Shown here one piece after another: positions 47,905 through 58,291 of a DNA stretch of 64,000 nt. The notes beneath the pieces are model-generated. The model searched no databases. It was not told the DNA's origin and saw nothing but the letters and a program-made list of their open reading frames with translations. The DNA is from Purpureocillium takamizusanense. Its lineage: Eukaryota; Ascomycota; Sordariomycetes; Hypocreales; Ophiocordycipitaceae. How positions within the stretch are numbered: the stretch's first letter is position 1; each line of letters starts with the position of its first letter. The stretch is from positions 1,922,001 to 1,986,000 of the forward strand of contig NC_063069.1 in NCBI RefSeq assembly GCF_022605165.1. Reading direction: 5' to 3'. The position numbers and the translations under genes were made by a program.

Positions 47905-49080
47905 CTATAGGCCCAAAGCCTCTCGTCGCCCAGTGCTAGAGGGGTCAAGGTACGGTGCCTCTCCTAAACTACAGACTCTGTCACCAGCCCGGGCGACTTC
48001 GTAGTCGTACGTCGCACAATGAAACGTGGATCTGTTGTCCCAAATCGCCACGTCGTTCTTGCTCCACCTATATCTTACCTGCACGTCGTGGTTCTGCGTC
48101 ACGAGATTGAAGAGATACTGAAGCAAAACATCGCTCTCGTCTTTGGTTACGCCGTTTATGCGCTTGGTGAAGCCCTTGTTGACGTAGACCGATTTCCAGC
48201 CGGTGACGGGGTTCGTCCGGATCACCGGATGCACCGCCGTGAGGTTTCCGCCCTTGTTGAGGGGTGAGCCCCTCTCCCCTTGACGGAGCGGGTTCCCTAG
48301 GCGTGCTGCCTCGTCATGGAAGAATGAGGCATCGTGCGTGGCTGTGAGACCCTCCAGAAAGCTCTTCATCGGGGCAGAAAGGCGGTCGTAGATTTCATAG
48401 CCCGACGCCCAAAGCTGCACGTATGCGCAAATCAGTCTGGGAGCCATTGGCTGTGTCTGGCAGGCCTACCGTATCTCCTCCGGTTTTTGGAAGGGTATGG
48501 ATCTTCAGCATGGCGTAGTCTGAGGGGACCTTTTCAAAGGTTCTTCATCCAATATGTTAGTGTAAGGAGTTGAGCAGATACGATTGCCATCGAGCACATA
48601 CATATCACTATGCCAACCAGCGCTTGCAAACCGTGATACGTCGCTCAGCTGATGGGTGAGGCCACCGCCCATCTTCTGTTTCTCGCTTGAAATGACGCTG
48701 ATCTGATCTCCAAGCTCACTACCTTCTTCCGTCAAGGGATGCACATGGAGTCCCGATGATGACGGGCACCCTGACAATGCCGTAAGCCGCAGCATAAACT
48801 CCCGCATTTCTGTAGGGGTGACATTCTGATCCTTTAGGAAAAGGACACCGCGCTGGGAAATGGTGACCGCGACGTCGCGAATGAGCGCATCTTCGCTCTT
48901 GAGCAGGTCCCGAATTTGAAGCCCAGTTACCTCGCGCCCAATTACAGGGGTGATGTCTGCTTGCTCGAATTGGTCCAGGCCCCCTGCGTAGGTCAGGGGT
49001 GCTTGAATCTCGGGTCGGGAGTGTGCATGGCCCCCAATTATGCCGCTGGCATTTGCGCTAAGGGGTGTGACTGAAGGCAT
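47905..49080 (-). CDS. TauD/JLP1-type 2-oxoglutarate dioxygenase
   Basis: Exons 49080-48602, 48542-48470 and 48414-47905; introns of 59 and 55 bp. Splicing gives WHSDITFEKVPSDYAMLKI and GGDTLWASGYE, both typical of the family, and a 353-residue protein. An upstream in-frame Met at 49188 would add 36 residues. The iron triad is complete: His157 and Asp159 (HSD) and His316 (TFHCATYDY), with Arg330 (GDRV) to hold 2-oxoglutarate. Relatives such as bacterial TauD and yeast JLP1 hydroxylate taurine or other sulfonates, which then release sulfite for assimilation. The divergent transporter, the nearby sulfate permease and a CYS3-like site fit a sulfur-scavenging role. Other family members act on alkyl sulfates or phenoxyacids, so the substrate is inferred. 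Confidence 0.9.
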
Positions 49081-49217
49081 CGTGCTCAAGTGCTTGGGTA
49101 GAACGAACTTGTGACAGATGCGTAGGCTCTGGGTGTTTGAGTTGTATTCGCAATTCAAAGACGACCAAGACGGCAGAACTAGGGCCATTTAAAGACCTGA
49201 CGACATCAGGCCCGCCG

Positions 49218-49227
49218 ATGGTGACAT
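49218..49227. promoter_or_regulatory. Candidate CYS3/MetR-type sulfur-control site
   Basis: ATGGTGACAT matches 9 of 10 positions of ATGRYRYCAT, the palindromic site reported for the Neurospora sulfur regulator CYS3; only position 7 (A instead of C/T) differs. It lies in the 493-bp region shared by the divergent dioxygenase and transporter genes, about 140 bp from the dioxygenase start. A 10-bp match can occur by chance, but the location fits sulfur control. Confidence 0.4.
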
Positions 49228-49573
49228 TACGACGTTAATGGCATTGGGGACCACATCGGAGTAATTGTCGGAGTTGTAGACCCCGCAACAGCCTAAAAGG
49301 CCAGTGGAGGCCAATGACAAGGAGCTACCCCGGGTTTTGTATGCTGGCTAAGACTAGTAGCTGGCACAATAACTCAGCACTAGGTTGGCCAGACGTGCAG
49401 GGACTCTCCAACGGCACAGCCGCGCAAACCTCCTTGACCATCGGTGATCTTCTTGACGTAGGTATAAGTGTCCGTACCCCATTACAGTCACCTTCTTGTT
49501 GTTCGATACCCCGTGTATCTCATATGTAGCTATCATACACGATCTCAAAGCAGCCCTCGAGTGGTCATTCTCA

Positions 49574-51514
49574 ATGGGCAATCACGAGGTTGGGACCATC
49601 CAAGATGAGGGTCATGTCTCCGAGATAGACAAGGCCGATATCGCTGTTGGTCGCGAGCACCTACACAACACTCTAGCTCCTCATGAGTCATACGAAGGAG
49701 CACATCGTTTCGACCCCTTGGCAGAGTGGACACTAGCCGAGGAGAGGGCCGTTGTCAGGAAGACAGACCTTCGACTGTTAGCCTGGATTTGTATCATGGT
49801 ATGTTCCCTCTAACCAGCGCAAAGACATGAAACTATATCTGACCAGCTGCCCCATGCAGTTCTTTGGACTTCAACTTGATCGTGGAAACTTGAGCAATGC
49901 CTTGGCAGACGATCTTCTAGGTGACCTTGGACTCACTACCGACGACTACAACAACGTGGGTCCCTCCTGAGTTGGCCATGGTCCATGTGCTTACCGAACA
50001 CCAGGGTACCACAATCCAACTAGTCTGCTTCCTTGCTGCGGAGTTTCCGGTCCAACTCCTGACCAAGAGATATGGGTTCAAATATGTTCTTCCAACGGTC
50101 AGTACTTCTATTGGTTATATAGCACTACATTCTAACTGGCATGAAGATGATGTGCGGGTGGGGTCTCGTATGTAAGTGGAGCTAATGTGCAAATGACAAC
50201 TTGTAGGCCCAAGAAGCTAACTAAGATTCCTCAATCGTAGCAACCTTCCAGGCTTTCATGACTGGGAGGACGTCCTTTTACATAACCCGCGCATTTATCG
50301 GCCTCTTTGAAGGCGGCTTTATCCCCGGCGTTATCCTTATGGCCACCTACTTTTACACTTCGAAAGAGTTGTCCATTCGCTTATCTGCTTTCTGGTCCAC
50401 TCTCAATGTTGCACGTACGTCTTGATCATCGTCAAATTATACGAAACTTACGAGACTAATATATTTGCAGGCGTAATCTCTGCCCTGCTAGCCGCCGGAT
50501 TCCTAGAGATGCGTGGAGTCCAAGGGCGTTCCGGCTGGTTTTGGCTCTTGATATTGGAAGGCCTCCTCACTATGGTCATTGGCATCATATCTTTCCTCTA
50601 CCTGCCGAAATGCCCCACCGATACCAGTTCAGTTCTCTGTCCGAGGTCTTGGTACACAGAGAGGCAAGAAGTCATCATGGTCAACCGTATCCTACGAGAC
50701 GACCCATCGAAGGGCTTGACCGCTCTCAAAGAGCCAGCAACGTTCGCTGATGTCAAGGCAGCGTGGACTGACAAGTCGCTGTGGGGTTTATATCTGGTCG
50801 GCCTTGTCGCATACATCCCAGCAACCCCAGTGCAGGCGTACTTGACGCTCACGCTAAAGAGAGTTGGGAAGTTCAGCACCCTTGCCAGCAATCTGCTCAC
50901 TGCGCCCTCGGCGGCTCTCCAGATTGTGACTATGCTTGCGCTTTCGTACAGCTCCGAATACTTCAACGAGCGCGCATTTCACTGCCTTTTTGGGGAGCTC
51001 TGGTGCATTCCCCTTTTCACCGCGTTGCTGACGATTCCGGACGGTGGTCGCGAATGGGGTCGCTTCGCAACCATCACGCTCATTTCGGGCTACCCCTACT
51101 TTCACCCGATTGTCAGCAGTTGGATATCGGAGAACTCATTCGACGTGAAGAAGCGCGCCATAGCGGCGGCTACTTACAACGTTATTGTACAAATGTAAGT
51201 GACTGCTTGTGATATCAAATTCTCGCGTGAGCCAATGCTAACACTACATCAACAGAGGGAGTCTTATAGGCAGCCAGATCTATAGGTCTTGGGATGCCCC
51301 TTATTATAAGAATGGCAACAAGGTGTGCATATCTATTCTATCACTAGCCATAGTTGTGCTTTTTGCTCAGCGGCAATTCCTCATTCACCTCAACCGCAAA
51401 AAGGAGCAAAAATGGAATGAGATGACACCAGAGGAGAAGATTGCATACCAAACCAGCCAAGAGGACCGGGAGAAGGATGGAAACAAGCGATTGGACTTCA
51501 AATTTGCATTCTAG
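49574..51514 (+). CDS. MFS transporter, Dal5/Soa1-like (ACS family)
   Basis: Seven exons: 49574-49798, 49860-49955, 50005-50097, 50147-50171, 50241-50414, 50471-51194 and 51256-51514. Six introns of 49-69 bp; the frame closes to 531 residues. Exon 4 is only 25 bp and gives MMCGWGLV before STFQAFMTGR, which restores the family consensus around membrane segment 3. An acidic N-terminal tail, twelve expected membrane segments and a Lys/Glu-rich C-terminal tail fit the anion:cation symporter group of Dal5-like permeases. Yeast Soa1, a member, imports sulfite, thiosulfate and sulfonates. Divergence from a JLP1-type dioxygenase suggests a sulfonate or related anion as substrate. Alternatives are allantoate, nicotinate or other organic anions. 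An in-frame Met at 49496 is possible. Confidence 0.88.
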
Positions 51515-51680
51515 TCCCATGTACCTAAGCTCCTGTCTTGCCGAAGACTTCTATTACGCCTAATGATATTTTTGGTTAGCAGACAGTACATTGAGTTTAC
51601 AGTGACGGCCTAGAAGCACTCGCACGTGGCTTGATATGAAGACGATAATTGTATCATTAAGGCCGCATTCCTCCAGGTCA

Positions 51681-53462
51681 TCACTTCTTCAGTCTTCTGA
51701 ACGGATGGGCCTCGGTATTAAAAACCCAGTCGTCCAGGCTGACCAGCTCAGGCTCTGAGAATATGAGGTACAAATACTTCAGTGTCTCGCCAAGCCAAAA
51801 GCTTTCCATCGAGTCTGCCTTGCCTGCATCTTCACCAGGTTTCGGGTTCACGTTCCAAACTGCGGTATTCGCCAGCTCGGTGTGCGTCATCTTATCAATG
51901 GCGGTCCACATGCGCCAGGCCTCGTCTTGCCATGAGGGATCACCTGTGACGCGGTACATGACAAAAACACTCTCCACGGCTTCGGGGCGGAGGATATACC
52001 GTGCGTCCGGGATCTTGGTGAACGATGGAGGGAGCCGCTGCTCCTCGACAACCTTTACCGCTCCTTCAGCTCCCGTGGAAATCGACTGGGTGGATAGAAT
52101 GGCCCCATGCCACGACGAGTTGGACCATTGGCAGTCATAGCGGGAAGAGCAAGGCGTCAACGACATCGTTTCTGGCATTACACCTCGCTCAAAAGAGGAG
52201 TAAGCCCAGATACATCCCTTTGTGAATTTGTCCGCCCATTCGACATGCGTTTTGTTGGACATTACCCGGCCTCCAAGAGCCAGCATGCCACCGACGAAGC
52301 ATGTCAGATGGCCTGCGCTTGGATCCAAGTTTGTAGAAACATGGTTGTCGCTGAGGCTGGCATGGAGTGATCCCGGGAACAAAATGTCATCAGCTTTTGG
52401 TGTCATAGGACGGAAGAAAAGGTGCTTGTTGGATGCCTCCATGCTTCGCAGATACATATCTGCATATATACCGGTACTCTGTCCAAAGAGAGCCGCCATT
52501 TTGGGCAAGTATTCGTAGGCAGAGTCTGCCATTCCGCTGAGACCGTAGTCTGAGCCGAGATCAAACTCCTCATGAGAGGCATCAACAACGATAGGCCACA
52601 GACCAGGTACCTTGGTTTTTGCCTGCGCAGCAGCGAGCAACTCGCTGATATGTTGAACCGCGTCGTAGTATTTAGGATTCCCTGTAAGAATGCTGAGTCG
52701 GGAGAACTCCATGGTCAACGATCCCAGTTCGGCGAGGAGGGTATTGCCATGCGCTGTTTGTGGCTCGCCTCTAGCGGCCGCATGAATGTCCCATCTTGTG
52801 ACGGGTAGGTGGTTGGGCGTGTCAAAGGCCTTGTAGAGCATGTCCCCGACGTCTTGCGCCTTGGACAGCAGCCTCGTGTCGCCACTCAGATCGTATGCCC
52901 CAAGCAAGCCGCCAAGAAATCGGATTGTCGTTTCGAAGACGTTGATAGTCTTCGCCTCAGTTGTTTCAAACGAGATGTTGTTGCTCACAGCTTCAACCGC
53001 AAGCGAGAACTCTTCTCGTAGCCCCATGATGTACAGGGTATCAAGAGAGTCCACAAGGGTAGCACCCCAGCCTCCAAACGTGTCGACAGGCTTCCCTGTG
53101 ATGGGAGTGACCTCGTCGCGCAACCAAGCATGCTCTTTGTATGCTTTCCAGGATCGCATAAAGGCGCTTCTGATGGCGTCGCGCCGCGTTAAGCGAGTCT
53201 GCCGCTGTTCAGCGGACTCGGGTGCAAATTTCGCTTGCACATTCGGTACAACACCCGCGGCAGCCGTTGGTAGCGACCGAAAAGAAGTGACAGGGTACTG
53301 ATGCGTAACTACTCGCCAAAGAAAGTACCGGTCTACTGGCTCAATCTGTGGCTTAGTCGGTCTCGGCGACAAGGTCCAAGAATCACTCCCCCATTGCCGC
53401 CAGATGGAGATGGTGACGATGAGCAGCCCCGCGGCGACCAGGTACCTCCGTAGGGCTGCCAT
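51681..53462 (-). CDS. GH47 class I alpha-1,2-mannosidase
   Basis: Single exon, 593 residues from the Met of MAALRRYLVAAG. The frame continues upstream to 53771, but that part has no family resemblance, whereas this start puts a membrane anchor (about residues 6-21) at the N-terminus, as in type II Golgi/ER enzymes. The catalytic (alpha/alpha)7 barrel starts near residue 90. Family marks are DTFGGWGATLVDSLDTLYIMG, FETTIRFLGGLLGAYDLSG, SDYGLSGMADSAYEYLPK, RPEAVESVFVMYR and ESFWLGETLKYLYL near the C-terminus, the last before the Ca2+-binding region (FNTEAHP). It trims alpha-1,2-mannose from N-glycans in the secretory path. Fungi usually have several paralogues; this one cannot be assigned to a particular role. 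Confidence 0.93.
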   Translation of the reverse strand: MAALRRYLVAAGLLIVTISIWRQWGSDSWTLSPRPTKPQIEPVDRYFLWRVVTHQYPVTSFRSLPTAAAGVVPNVQAKFAPESAEQRQTRLTRRDAIRSAFMRSWKAYKEHAWLRDEVTPITGKPVDTFGGWGATLVDSLDTLYIMGLREEFSLAVEAVSNNISFETTEAKTINVFETTIRFLGGLLGAYDLSGDTRLLSKAQDVGDMLYKAFDTPNHLPVTRWDIHAAARGEPQTAHGNTLLAELGSLTMEFSRLSILTGNPKYYDAVQHISELLAAAQAKTKVPGLWPIVVDASHEEFDLGSDYGLSGMADSAYEYLPKMAALFGQSTGIYADMYLRSMEASNKHLFFRPMTPKADDILFPGSLHASLSDNHVSTNLDPSAGHLTCFVGGMLALGGRVMSNKTHVEWADKFTKGCIWAYSSFERGVMPETMSLTPCSSRYDCQWSNSSWHGAILSTQSISTGAEGAVKVVEEQRLPPSFTKIPDARYILRPEAVESVFVMYRVTGDPSWQDEAWRMWTAIDKMTHTELANTAVWNVNPKPGEDAGKADSMESFWLGETLKYLYLIFSEPELVSLDDWVFNTEAHPFRRLKK

Positions 53463-54832
53463 TGTACTTGATCCTGAGAATCTTCGTGGCAAGTAATTGG
53501 AAAGAACGCATCGAAGCCACTGGAGATTGTGTAAGGCGTAGGGTGAAATGAGTCGTGATTGCGATGGAGTTGGCGAAAGCAATGCCGGACGAGGATGGAG
53601 CAGATTGCTTGGCTGAGATTGCTTCTCACGTGCTGCGTCGACACCCCAATTGCTGCATTCGAGCAGTGGAACGAAACCAGGGACCTGGCTTGCAGAATTG
53701 GACAAGCCAACATGCATTTGTTCAGAGAGCCGGTTGGTGGACCCGGTCTGATGTGACCTGGGCACAACCAACGGCTGCTATTTTGAGACACACAATATCT
53801 TGGTAGTTGTCCCTCGACCCCCCGCGTTTCAATAGAAAGCCCCCACACCATTTTGTACTCTCTCGACCCGTCTCTGTGCGGACCGCCCTTGCCTCTGCCG
53901 GCCCGTGCCTGTAAGGTGGCCGGCCACATTGAAGTCTTGGTGTTCTGGCAAGGGCACGAAAGCTATATAAAAGGGCATTTCTCCTTCATTCGGTAGTAGT
54001 AGCCGTCTTCTGACCTGGCGTAAGTGAGGGTTGCGAGGGCCCCTTGCTGGGCCTCGAAGGTCTAACGGTCTTGCATTGTATAGGGGTTGCGATGGGTGGT
54101 GCGATGGTTGGAGTTCCACCTGGTTACTGGTCTCTCTATCTGCATTTGCGCCTTTTAAACCGCCAGCCTCTTGCTTGCAGTGCTTGCGGGGACTACTGGC
54201 TTGCTTGCTCGCCTGCCGGGCTGCCAGGCTGCTAGGGTGCTGGCCCGCTTGCTTGACTGCTGCGCTTGCTTAAATCCGGGCTGGCATGCGAGAAGACGAA
54301 AGGTACTTCGCGTTACTAAGAAATTCAATGGTTAGGGTGGCCCGTGCAGCCCGTTACTGCTGCAGCTGGTCACTGTACAGTAGGCCGTGCGGCTATGACT
54401 ATGGGACCATGGGATTTATGGGTGGGCGTGAGTTCATAGAGACGTGCCTGAGCGTTGAATAGTAGCCCCCTTAGTTCATCGCGACGGCGTTAGAGTAGGT
54501 ATCATTGAGCACGATTTTTGTATGAAACACATGCTACTTCGTTTGCTCATTGCAGGAAGTGATACAACTGATACATGGCCAAACTCCTGGCGGTTGGCCG
54601 TGAGCTGTAATTCGCTCTGTGTGGTGATACAATATGCAGCACTTTCCGTTTCGGGAATCAACGGCCAACAGAGGATCAGCTGGCGGCTCCGGCTACAGGG
54701 CATCCTTGTGAGACGATGGAAACTTCGTCCGGGCGATTTAATGTCAGCTTGAGCCTGTGGTACTCTGATCCAATACATTCATTTTTATTTGGTGTAGCGA
54801 CATCTGCTTATCGACATTACGATAGAGGTACG
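53463..54832. other. Divergent intergenic region
   Basis: 1.37 kb between the start of the mannosidase gene (minus) and the surface-protein gene (plus). It contains a TATA box and a consensus intron on the plus strand (listed separately) and a CTTGCTTGC/CTGCC low-complexity stretch at about 54,165-54,275. No recognised protein is encoded. Confidence 0.5.
53965..54235 (+). other. Possible spliced orphan transcript or leader
   Basis: A TATATAAAA box stands at 53,965-53,973. About 50 bases later a textbook intron can be read: donor GTAAGT at 54,020, branch TCTAAC at 54,061-54,066, acceptor TAG at 54,081-54,083 (64 bp). The first ATG after the acceptor (54,092) opens a 47-codon frame ending at 54,235, with a Cys/Leu/Pro-rich end (SACGDYWLACSPAG). 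I recognise no family. It may be a small orphan gene, a noncoding RNA, or the spliced 5' leader of the surface-protein gene starting at 54,833. Confidence 0.35.
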
Positions 54833-55898
54833 ATGGCTATGCTATGTCTCTTGTTCGCTCGCATCTGCTTACTTTTCGTCGGTCTGTTGTGGTTCTCATC
54901 GTTGGGACAAGGCCTCTGCTACTTCCCTGCCGGGAACGTCGCACAACAGGACACTCCATGCCGGGACGACGAAACGAAGCATTCCACTTGCTGCGGGCAA
55001 GGTTACGCTTGTCTGAGTAACAACATGTGTATGGCGACGGGAAAAGAGCTTCAAAAAGACGGCGTTACGCTGTATGTCCGCGGCAGTTGTACTGACAAGA
55101 GTTGGCGTAGTAGCGCCTGCCCTCTATTCTGCTCGAGCCCAGACGATGACAACGTATCGGGGGGTCAGGGAATCGGGGTTTGCAGTGACAGTGTAGGGTC
55201 TGGAAAACTCTTCTACTGCATAAATAGGAACATAGTGGACTGTGAAAAGAACCAGAATGTTTTGCTTTTCCAGGGTGAGTGAAGGTGTTACATGTATCGA
55301 GCAGTGAAGGCGATATTGCACAGGCTGTCTCTGGCTACTGACATCGATGTGCTCTCCAGATAAACCGACACCTTTCACGACCATTGGGGTCCTGCCGTCA
55401 ACAACGCCCACGAGCACGATCTCCAGAATAAAAGAGACGTCACGTACAGAAACAGCACTGGGTACAATCACAAGCTCACAATCATTGACACCGAGCATTA
55501 CAACATTCCCCCAGCCCGCACAGGAGGCATCGTCGCGATCGAATCTTGGGATCGGCGTCGGTGTCGGTGTTGGACTCGGTGTTCCTCTCATGTCCATCAT
55601 CAGCGGTCTGACCTGGCTGTTAATGCGGCGGCGACAAAAAGATAAAGCTGAGCTAGAACCACATAACACAAACCTAGGAGCTAATCTGGAAGTGCCTAAA
55701 CCATATTTTCGTGGAGGCGTCTGGCCTTCAATGCCGCAACCCCCGCAGCACGAACAATGCGAGGGCGATATATACGAAGTTTATGGCTCCTCGACTGTGC
55801 ATTACAACTCAACTAGATACGAGCTCTCGACAGAGGCGATCAACTGCTCTCCCACCACCAATGTACTGTTAGGGACTGGGAGCTATGTGGGGCGGTGA
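54833..55898 (+). CDS. Cysteine-rich single-pass surface protein
   Basis: Exons 54833-55274 and 55360-55898, separated by an 85-bp intron (GTGAGT to CAG). The product has 326 residues. A hydrophobic N-terminus (about 1-30) acts as signal peptide or anchor. The ectodomain begins CYFPAGNVAQQDTPC and continues with CCGQGYACLSNNMC, a cysteine pattern common in fungal surface proteins. A Ser/Thr-rich stalk (about 150-207), a Gly/Val-rich membrane segment (211-236) stopped by RRRQK, and a cytosolic tail of about 85 residues follow. This is the layout of wall-stress-sensor-like proteins, but the cysteine domain is not the WSC type; no function is claimed. An upstream in-frame Met at 54716 exists, but the hydrophobic leader begins at 54833. 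Confidence 0.72.
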
Positions 55899-56164
55899 TA
55901 TAGAGATATTCCAAGGAGGTGGGTAGCATGGGCTACACATATAGTATTGAAGCTTCCAAGATGAGATACAGTGTATATCAACTCCTATGCCGCGAAGTAT
56001 GCAAGGGGGGGAGCAAGCATATGGCATGGACTATTGCTTAGAGGGTGTTGATATACAACTTTATAAGCAGAAGTAATAGATACGCATGAATTACATTGGG
56101 CCCTCGATTTGAAGCATTGCGTTCTGCAAGGCGTGATATCGGTGCCAAACCATCTTTTGCGTGT

Positions 56165-58291
56165 CTATACCGCGATGTAGTAGAATCGAGTGGCTGAATC
56201 ATACTCGAGCAGTACCTCCTTGTCCATCCATGCCAAGTCAACAGTAAATTGCCGCCACATGCTTATGTCGTACGCCCCGGACATGATCCCAGGGTTCACA
56301 AGCGCGCAGAGATATTTTGCCGGATTGCCATCGGCGTCCTTGTTCGCCTCGTCGCTCTGGCTGACCATGTCGCCCTTCGCATCAATTGTACCATGGTCAC
56401 CTACGCTCGCTGCAGGACATAGTACCAGAGCAAGCTTCAGTCCATCGGCCAGGGGAACGCGACAACCTTCGGGTGGTGTCCACGCGACTACCATGCCCGG
56501 CCGCACTCGTTTCTTGAAATCCAGCGCTCGGATCTCGGCTTGGGGCTCCATGCTTGTTGGACCGGCGAATCGCAAAAGCTCACCAGTGCTGTCCGGAAAC
56601 TTCATGGCACCTTCAGCAGCAGCGCCGCTTCGGGAGGATGCTTTGGAGCGCGAGCGCTGGGCGTCGACGTGCGTCTGCCATACTTTGGAACGGAACGCCG
56701 CGGCTTGCTCGGGCGTGACGCCCTCGGTTTTGAGGCACCGCAGCTCGAACTCAGGGGCAGGGAGCCGTAGGAGCTGCGCACCTGTCTCGACCGGTGCCAG
56801 GATCTCGGACGATATGGCCGGCGAGCCGGACTGGTACGACCAAAGTCAGCTTGCGATGCTTCCAAGCTGTGCGTGTAGAGAAGCAGGCACACTAGACTCA
56901 CATTCGCATCTATCCAAGTGCGCAGCTGATCATTGTTCCAGGTGATTGGCGAACTTGCATCGTATTCGGCCTTTTTGCTCGTTGGCACAAACACGCGAAG
57001 CATCTCAGCGAAACGCAGGGAGTTTCGGCCCGGGTGGACGTCTGCGAGGCACGGGTTTATGCAGGTCAACACCACAGTCTTGCATGCCCGCGTCCCGGCA
57101 GGATCGAACACATGCTTGAGAACCTTGGTGAGTTGATTCTGGCGGAACGGCACGTGCGACTTCTTCCGTTCCTGGCCCGTCGCCACAGCGTTATCGTGCT
57201 CCGTCTTACCGCGGATGCAGTCTTTGAGGACGGACAGGCTGACATTGATGGCGCGAGACTCTCGCATGCGCTCAGCGCTGTGGTCCTGCTTGTCACGGGC
57301 GCCCTCGGACCCGGCAAGGTCAATGAGGTAAAAGATGCCGTCTTCGGCGGTGGGCATGCTGGGTATTTCGATCCTCAGGCGGCAAATGGCGTGCGATCTC
57401 GAAGAGCTGTCATTCTTTGCGGTTGCCTCGGTGCGACGGAGCTCGGTGGCGGTTTCGATCAGAGACAGGACCTGCGCCGTGCTCTGGACGTGGTGCTCGA
57501 GTGCGCCAGCAAGCTGCGTGACGCCGAAGGCGTCTTCTAGGATCGAGATGGCTTTGCGCTGGTTCAACAGGTCTGCGGCGAGCGACATGGAACATGGCGT
57601 CAGTGACTAGGTGGTATGTTGAAGGCTGAGCAACCGAGACTCACCAAATGATGCATTTCCGGCGAGTTCGACGATGGAGAGGTAAACCTTGCGTTCACCC
57701 CCAAGTGATCCTCCCATGAGGGCCTCGGCAACAAGCTTCTCCAGGCCGCTAATCGAATACGTCTTGCCACTGCCCGTTTGCCCGTAGGCGAAGAGCGTAC
57801 TAATGCCGCCTCCCCAGCTCCATGGTACAAGCTCGCGCACCACGTCGTCGTAAATGGCTTCAGTAGTCGCGTCGGGCCCGTACACGCGGTCGACGTTGTA
57901 GACTGATGACTGCAAGCAGGTGTACACATCAGCACTTTGTGGCACAAGTGTGTAAGACCCATGACGCCGTCAGACGTAGGAGAAAGATCACTACCTTGAG
58001 GACAGGCGGTCCGCGAACGGCCTTGCGCAATTCATGTGCATCTATCGTTCCTGGGGGCGTCGCACGCGCAAAGATTGCCTCTGGGAAGTCATTCTCGTCG
58101 GCTGCCGGGGGGCGGATGCGCGCGACAACGCTTATGTCGCGGCTCGCGGGCACGCCGCCGGCGGGTTGGCGCGGGGGTTCAAGCTTGACACGCTTGATGA
58201 GAGCGCGAAACCGATCGGCATGTTCAATGTAAAAGTCTTCCATAATATTTGATCCAGCAGGTAGCTTGAGCGTGCGATAGAGCCTGTCCAC
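56165..58291 (-). CDS. Kinesin-like motor protein, divergent
   Basis: Exons 58291-57995, 57909-57645, 57572-56902 and 56830-56165; introns of 85, 72 and 71 bp. The product has 632 residues. The motor domain fills roughly residues 50-400. The nucleotide-binding motifs are intact: P-loop GQTGSGKT (142-149), switch I NDSSSRSH (241-248) and switch II DLAGSE (272-277), with FRQNQLTKVLKHVF and the closing NSLRFAEMLR behind. The segment ELAGNASFDLLN and the central motor with no evident coiled coil recall the kinesin-13 group, microtubule depolymerases, but the KVD loop typical of that group is not evident. The C-terminal 220 residues (MVVAWTPPEGC) form an unrecognised domain. Class assignment is uncertain; motor activity on microtubules is likely. 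Confidence 0.87.

Noticed and set aside
53463..53771. N-terminal extension of the GH47 mannosidase
   Set aside because: The extra 103 codons lack family resemblance and would bury the membrane anchor that a type II Golgi enzyme has near its N-terminus.
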